Shown: positions 60,830-64,000 of the stretch, in pieces
Position numbering within the stretch: the stretch's first letter is position 1
How the letters are laid out: the number at the start of each line of letters is the position of its first letter
Source: Nostoc calcicola FACHB-3891
Lineage (GTDB): Bacteria > Cyanobacteriota > Cyanobacteriia > Cyanobacteriales > Nostocaceae
Assembly: GCF_014697355.1 (NCBI RefSeq)
Contig: NZ_JACJRQ010000021.1
Coordinates: 1-64,000, forward strand
Length of the DNA stretch: 64,000 bases
Reading direction: 5' to 3'
Notes under the pieces: generated by a model
Seen by the model: the letters and a program-made list of their open reading frames with translations, nothing else
What the model was told of the DNA's origin: nothing
Database searches by the model: none
Position numbers and translations under genes: made by a program

Positions 60830-61076
60830 TGCTCTTTGCTCTTTAATCGTTAATTCACTACAACAAAGCCTCTGTCTAGCGATCGCTTAACAGTTGTTTA
60901 CCTATTCTATAGTATTTCTGTCAACATACTATGCTAAGGAAACCTTTGCTGTCGGGGATTAGTCCTATTAGTTTTGCGTAGGCAATGATAGGGCATATCT
61001 CTGAGACATCCTTGGCGTGAGAGTGCTACCCTAATCTTACAAAACAATTTTTGTCGCTACCCAAACTGCTTTCATA

Positions 61077-61442
61077 ATGGACATGAGCCTAGATTTTCTT
61101 CAACCGGGACAAATAGTGTCTTTAAAGCATGGTGAGAGGAATCTATATGCAGAAGTCATTCAATTTGTAGTTTCTCGCCAGTTGTGCTGGGTACGTCCTT
61201 TATTAATGGTCACCTTCATTGAAGAATCTCCGCTAATTACCGATTTACGCGATGCATCTGACCTACTTTGGCCTGCTGATTTATTTCAACCAGCTTTAGA
61301 CACAGAAGTAATTACCTTATTGAGCCAAGTTTTAGCAAAACAACCAAAAGCCGAGCTTGACTCAGCCGCCAAACAGCAACTCAATCAATTTATTCACCAA
61401 CTTTGGCAAGCATATCAAGAGGGACTGGGGATTAGGGATTAG
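61077..61442 (+). CDS. Conserved cyanobacterial hypothetical protein
   Basis: The 121-residue protein starts LDFLQPGQIVSLKHGERNLY and continues AEVIQFVVSRQLCWVRPL, a small beta domain. Helical segments (VITLLSQVLAKQPKAEL, LNQFIHQLWQAYQ) follow. The last residues (GLGIRD) come from repeat DNA (GGGGATTAGGGATTAG), so the original stop may have been lost. No function known. Confidence 0.7.
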   Translation: MDMSLDFLQPGQIVSLKHGERNLYAEVIQFVVSRQLCWVRPLLMVTFIEESPLITDLRDASDLLWPADLFQPALDTEVITLLSQVLAKQPKAELDSAAKQQLNQFIHQLWQAYQEGLGIRD

Positions 61443-61461
61443 GGATTGGGTATTGGAGTGC

Positions 61462-61545
61462 TGAGTGCTTAGTTAGGAGTTAGGAGTTAGGAGTTAAAAT
61501 TTATTCTCCGTCATCTCCCTCATCTCCCTCATCTTCCCCAGTCCC
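61462..61545. repeat. AGTTAGG heptamers and CATCTCCCT repeats
   Basis: Four AGTTAGG units (61473-61494) and three CATCTCCCT units (61508-61535) lie between the convergent genes. Confidence 0.75.
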
Positions 61546-61548
61546 CAG

Positions 61549-62724
61549 TCACACGTAACGAATACCAGCATCTCTCATCCGTTGAATTCCTTCTCGCAAT
61601 CGTTCATCAGAGATAGTTAAAGCAATTCTGATAAAGCCTTCTCCAAATGCACCGTAACCGCTACCAGGGGGCACGAGAATGCCACATTTGTCAAGTAGCA
61701 AATTCACAAATTCTCCTGAGGAATATCCTTGAGGAACAGGTGTCCAGACGTAAAGGGTAGCTTTAGGAGGCTGCATTGGCCAACCAAGAGATTGCAGTCC
61801 ACTAACAATAATGTCGCGGCGATTTTGGTAAACCGACATGATGGCTTGGAGTTCTGCCTCTGTGGTATTAGAATAAGCTGCGATCGCTGCTTGTTGAATT
61901 GCCTTAAATACTCCAGAATCAACGTTAGTTTTTACCTGGGCTAAGCCTTTAATGCCCACACGATTACCGGCAACAAAACCCACTCGCCAACCCGTCATAT
62001 TGTACGACTTAGACAGACTGTGAAATTCGATCGCTACATCTTTCGCACCGGGAATTTGCAGCACACTAGGCGGTTTGTAGCCATCGTATGCCATTTCTGA
62101 GTAAGCGTGATCGTGGCACAGTAGAATATCATACTGCTTGCAAAAAGCTACCAATTCTTCAAAAAACTCTAATGTTGCTAATGCCCCAGTAGGATTATTA
62201 GGATAATTAATCCACAACAGTTTTGCCTTGTGAGCTACTTCTTCAGGTATATTACTCAAATCAGGCAAAAAACCGTTTTCTGCCTTCAGGGGCATAGGAA
62301 AAAACTCGCCACCAGCAAAGATTGTGGAAGTCCGATACACAGGATAACCAGGATCTGGTATTAATGTATAGTCTCCTGCTTCCACAAACGCTAAGAAAGT
62401 ATTATGAATTGCTTCTTTAGAACCAATTGAGGAAACAATTTCTGTATCAGGGTTTAACCCCATCACCCCAAACCGATTCTCCATCCACTTAGCTGCTGTC
62501 TCCCGGAATTCCTTCGTACCTTGGTAAGGGGGATAATTGTGCATCGAAGCATCCTCAATCGCCTCATGCATTACCTGGAGAATATGATTAGGAGTCGGTT
62601 TATCTGGATCGCCAATAGCCATATTGATGATATCAACTCCCTTAGCAACGAGTTCATTCTGTTTGTGGATAATTTCAGCAAACAGATAGGGAGGAATTTT
62701 TTCTAGGCGTTTAGCGAACTGCAT
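61549..62724 (-). CDS. dapL: LL-diaminopimelate aminotransferase
   Basis: The 391-residue class I/II PLP aminotransferase probably makes LL-diaminopimelate directly from tetrahydrodipicolinate, the plant/cyanobacterial lysine and peptidoglycan route. The PLP lysine is in HSLSKSYNMTGWRVGF. NYPNNPTGALA and the Arg in GFIRIALTISDERLREG bind substrate. NMAIGDPDKPTPNHI is typical of the DapL group. An aspartate or other aminotransferase role is a lesser alternative. ATG 62724. Confidence 0.85.
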   Translation of the reverse strand: MQFAKRLEKIPPYLFAEIIHKQNELVAKGVDIINMAIGDPDKPTPNHILQVMHEAIEDASMHNYPPYQGTKEFRETAAKWMENRFGVMGLNPDTEIVSSIGSKEAIHNTFLAFVEAGDYTLIPDPGYPVYRTSTIFAGGEFFPMPLKAENGFLPDLSNIPEEVAHKAKLLWINYPNNPTGALATLEFFEELVAFCKQYDILLCHDHAYSEMAYDGYKPPSVLQIPGAKDVAIEFHSLSKSYNMTGWRVGFVAGNRVGIKGLAQVKTNVDSGVFKAIQQAAIAAYSNTTEAELQAIMSVYQNRRDIIVSGLQSLGWPMQPPKATLYVWTPVPQGYSSGEFVNLLLDKCGILVPPGSGYGAFGEGFIRIALTISDERLREGIQRMRDAGIRYV

Positions 62725-63017
62725 GGCGATTATGAGGAATGCACAATGTAGATGGTCATTACCACAGTTTACGCCACCTTAGGATTTAAATAATCAATCT
62801 CACAGAAAAATAAAAACTAATGATATCCCTCTTTTTACCCACGCTGCCTTTGAATAAGGTATACAGGTAGGGATGCCTCTACAAGGATTATCGTTATCTA
62901 TGGTGAATTGTTTTTTCTGTTCCTTACCAAAACGGGAACCGCTATAACTATGATTGCTCCAGCCTTAATTAAATTCACTTAGTATAGCTCTTAACCTCTA
63001 TATCCAAAGAATTAGGA
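62725..63017. other. Intergenic region, nothing identified
   Basis: A 293-bp AT-rich gap between the aminotransferase start and a small unknown gene. No repeat, hairpin or coding frame stands out. Confidence 0.35.
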
Positions 63018-63218
63018 TTAATATCCCAGGCTAGAAACCAACTGAATTCGACCAGCATCCATCTCTGCCATTAATAATTCTAAAGCCTCGTAATCCACGT
63101 CAGAAATGTAACCTAGTTGCGTTAGTTCTGAGTTGATTTCATTTTCGATCTCAGGAGTTAGTTTTTTAATATCAAGAGCTTTTTCTACCAATTTACGAAT
63201 AGCGTACCTAGTTCTCAT
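63018..63218 (-). CDS. Small conserved hypothetical protein
   Basis: The 66-residue protein is charged and mostly helical (MRTRYAIRKLVEKALDIKKL, EINSELTQLG) and then reads VDYEALELLMAEMDAGRIQL. The short conserved middle suggests a real gene. I do not know the family. ATG 63218. Confidence 0.6.
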   Translation of the reverse strand: MRTRYAIRKLVEKALDIKKLTPEIENEINSELTQLGYISDVDYEALELLMAEMDAGRIQLVSSLGY

Positions 63219-63688
63219 AACTCATAATCCAACTCTATATTGACATTAATTATTCCAGATAAATCTAAGTATAAAAAGCGATCGAATACTAATTGACTAG
63301 TGATTTAGATCACAATTTAAGTTAGTTAGATAAATAATTTTCTCAGACTTTGCCCAATGTCAACAGTAACCGTAAAGTGTGGGATTTAACTTACCGTTAA
63401 GGCTTGGCTAAATTAGCTTAAGTTATGGACTAGGCAAGTTTCCTCAGGAAAGTTACGGATAATTTCTCTGCTCTACCACTGTCTATGTTGATTGTTTTTG
63501 AACTGAGATAAAAAAAAAGTATATATGAACACACTTTAAACTGGAATTATGACAATCTTTAAACAGACATACTAAAGCAATAAAGATTCAGCAAAGAAAC
63601 CTAAGACATATGGTCGATGCAACAAAAAAAAGTTTATGTTCAAATAATTCTTACCTTGACGCTTCAATAACTCTTATAGGATGTAACC
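63219..63688. other. Divergent intergenic region
   Basis: A 470-bp AT-rich gap between divergent genes. AGGA at 63678-63681 serves the STAS gene. No repeat array is present. Confidence 0.35.
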
Positions 63689-64000
63689 ATGCAAGCAGTG
63701 CTTCAGTATCCCAAAATTGCGGTTATTCAACCCCAAAGCTGTTTGAATGCTGCAAACGCCTTGGAATTTGAACGAGATATGACTACAGAGCTAGCAAAAA
63801 ATCATATTTCGATTTTGGTAGTAGATCTAGCAGCAGTAGACTCTTTAGACAGCGCAGGTTTGATGGCATTGTTATCTGCACACAAACTGGCTGTTAGTTT
63901 AGAAAGGAGTTTGCGACTTTGCAATGTTGCTCCCTCAGTTCAAATTATTTTTGAACTGACGCAACTCGATAGAGTTTTTGAAATTTTAGAAAGTCAAACT
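63689..64000 (+). CDS. STAS-domain anti-sigma factor antagonist (partial)
   Basis: The 104 codons present encode a STAS domain with the phosphorylation-site motif VDSLDSAGLMALLSAHK; the Ser after Asp is the one phosphorylated by anti-sigma kinases such as SpoIIAB/RsbW. AVIQPQSCLNAANALEFE and LRLCNVAPSVQIIFELTQL are the flanking strands and helices. ATG 63689 follows AGGA by 7 nt. The frame is still open at the window edge, so the C-terminus lies outside. It likely belongs to a partner-switching module whose other parts are not seen. Confidence 0.88.
   Translation, partial: MQAVLQYPKIAVIQPQSCLNAANALEFERDMTTELAKNHISILVVDLAAVDSLDSAGLMALLSAHKLAVSLERSLRLCNVAPSVQIIFELTQLDRVFEILESQT

Overview
The window looks like chromosomal DNA from a filamentous cyanobacterium of the Nostoc/Calothrix type. 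Four things in the sequence support this. There are many HIP1 octamers (GCGATCGC). There are scattered photosynthesis genes (psaE, psb28, ndhO, a class II F/SBPase gene) and cyanobacteria-specific small families (DUF3134, DUF1830, DUF4079, DUF6761, Ycf66-like, PAP/fibrillin). Heptanucleotide tandem repeats (AACTCCT, GAATTCT, CAGTCCC and similar) fill most intergenic gaps. Several short palindromic repeat families recur. The genus is inferred, not proven.

Layout. 1-424: 5' end of a 16S rRNA gene on the minus strand with a consensus-like promoter, divergent from glyQ. 1-7000: glyQ, a ComEC-like DNA-uptake channel, a NADAR protein, a small unknown and a TPR protein. 7000-16600: rlmN, a MIF-like tautomerase, cobM, lgt, coaD with an overlapping coiled-coil gene, a Ycf66-like gene, an exported protein, plsC, tadA, a glutaredoxin and a DUF981 membrane protein. 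16600-25600: glpX, hemA, two tandem ArsR-DUF2087 regulators, a LivG/LivM-type transporter pair, a RelE-like toxin module and pgi.

25700-32800 is the most accessory part. It holds a protein with two Nif11-like domains, a retropepsin-like protease with a small partner, and a three-gene minus-strand cassette (winged-helix protein, P-loop ATPase, PD-(D/E)XK nuclease). It ends with a lipoprotein and an acidic protein built from four 20-residue repeats. The three-gene cassette is my best candidate for an undescribed, possibly defensive, system.

32800-43800: mdh, ndhO, mutM, psaE, a fibrillin, mraY, a DUF433/DUF5615 toxin-antitoxin pair bracketed by a duplicated mraY 3' end, an EF-hand protein, moaB, psb28, dtd and a CobW-type GTPase. 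43800-64000: cysS, the tldD/tldE pair, bolA with a CGFS glutaredoxin, an atypical OmpR-type regulator, an ABC ATPase with membrane proteins, a radical SAM protein, a DICT/degenerate HD-GYP protein overlapping a pentapeptide-repeat gene, Uma2, a CPBP protease with clpS, an LL-diaminopimelate aminotransferase and a STAS protein cut by the window end.

A theme of the window is repeat traffic through genes. Short intergenic repeats have entered mutM, cysS and an ABC ATPase in frame. They also supply apparent N- or C-terminal extensions to other genes. Two MITE-like families and several gene relics (Uma2, TPR and moaB fragments) are visible. I saw no tRNA gene, CRISPR array, transposase or prophage.
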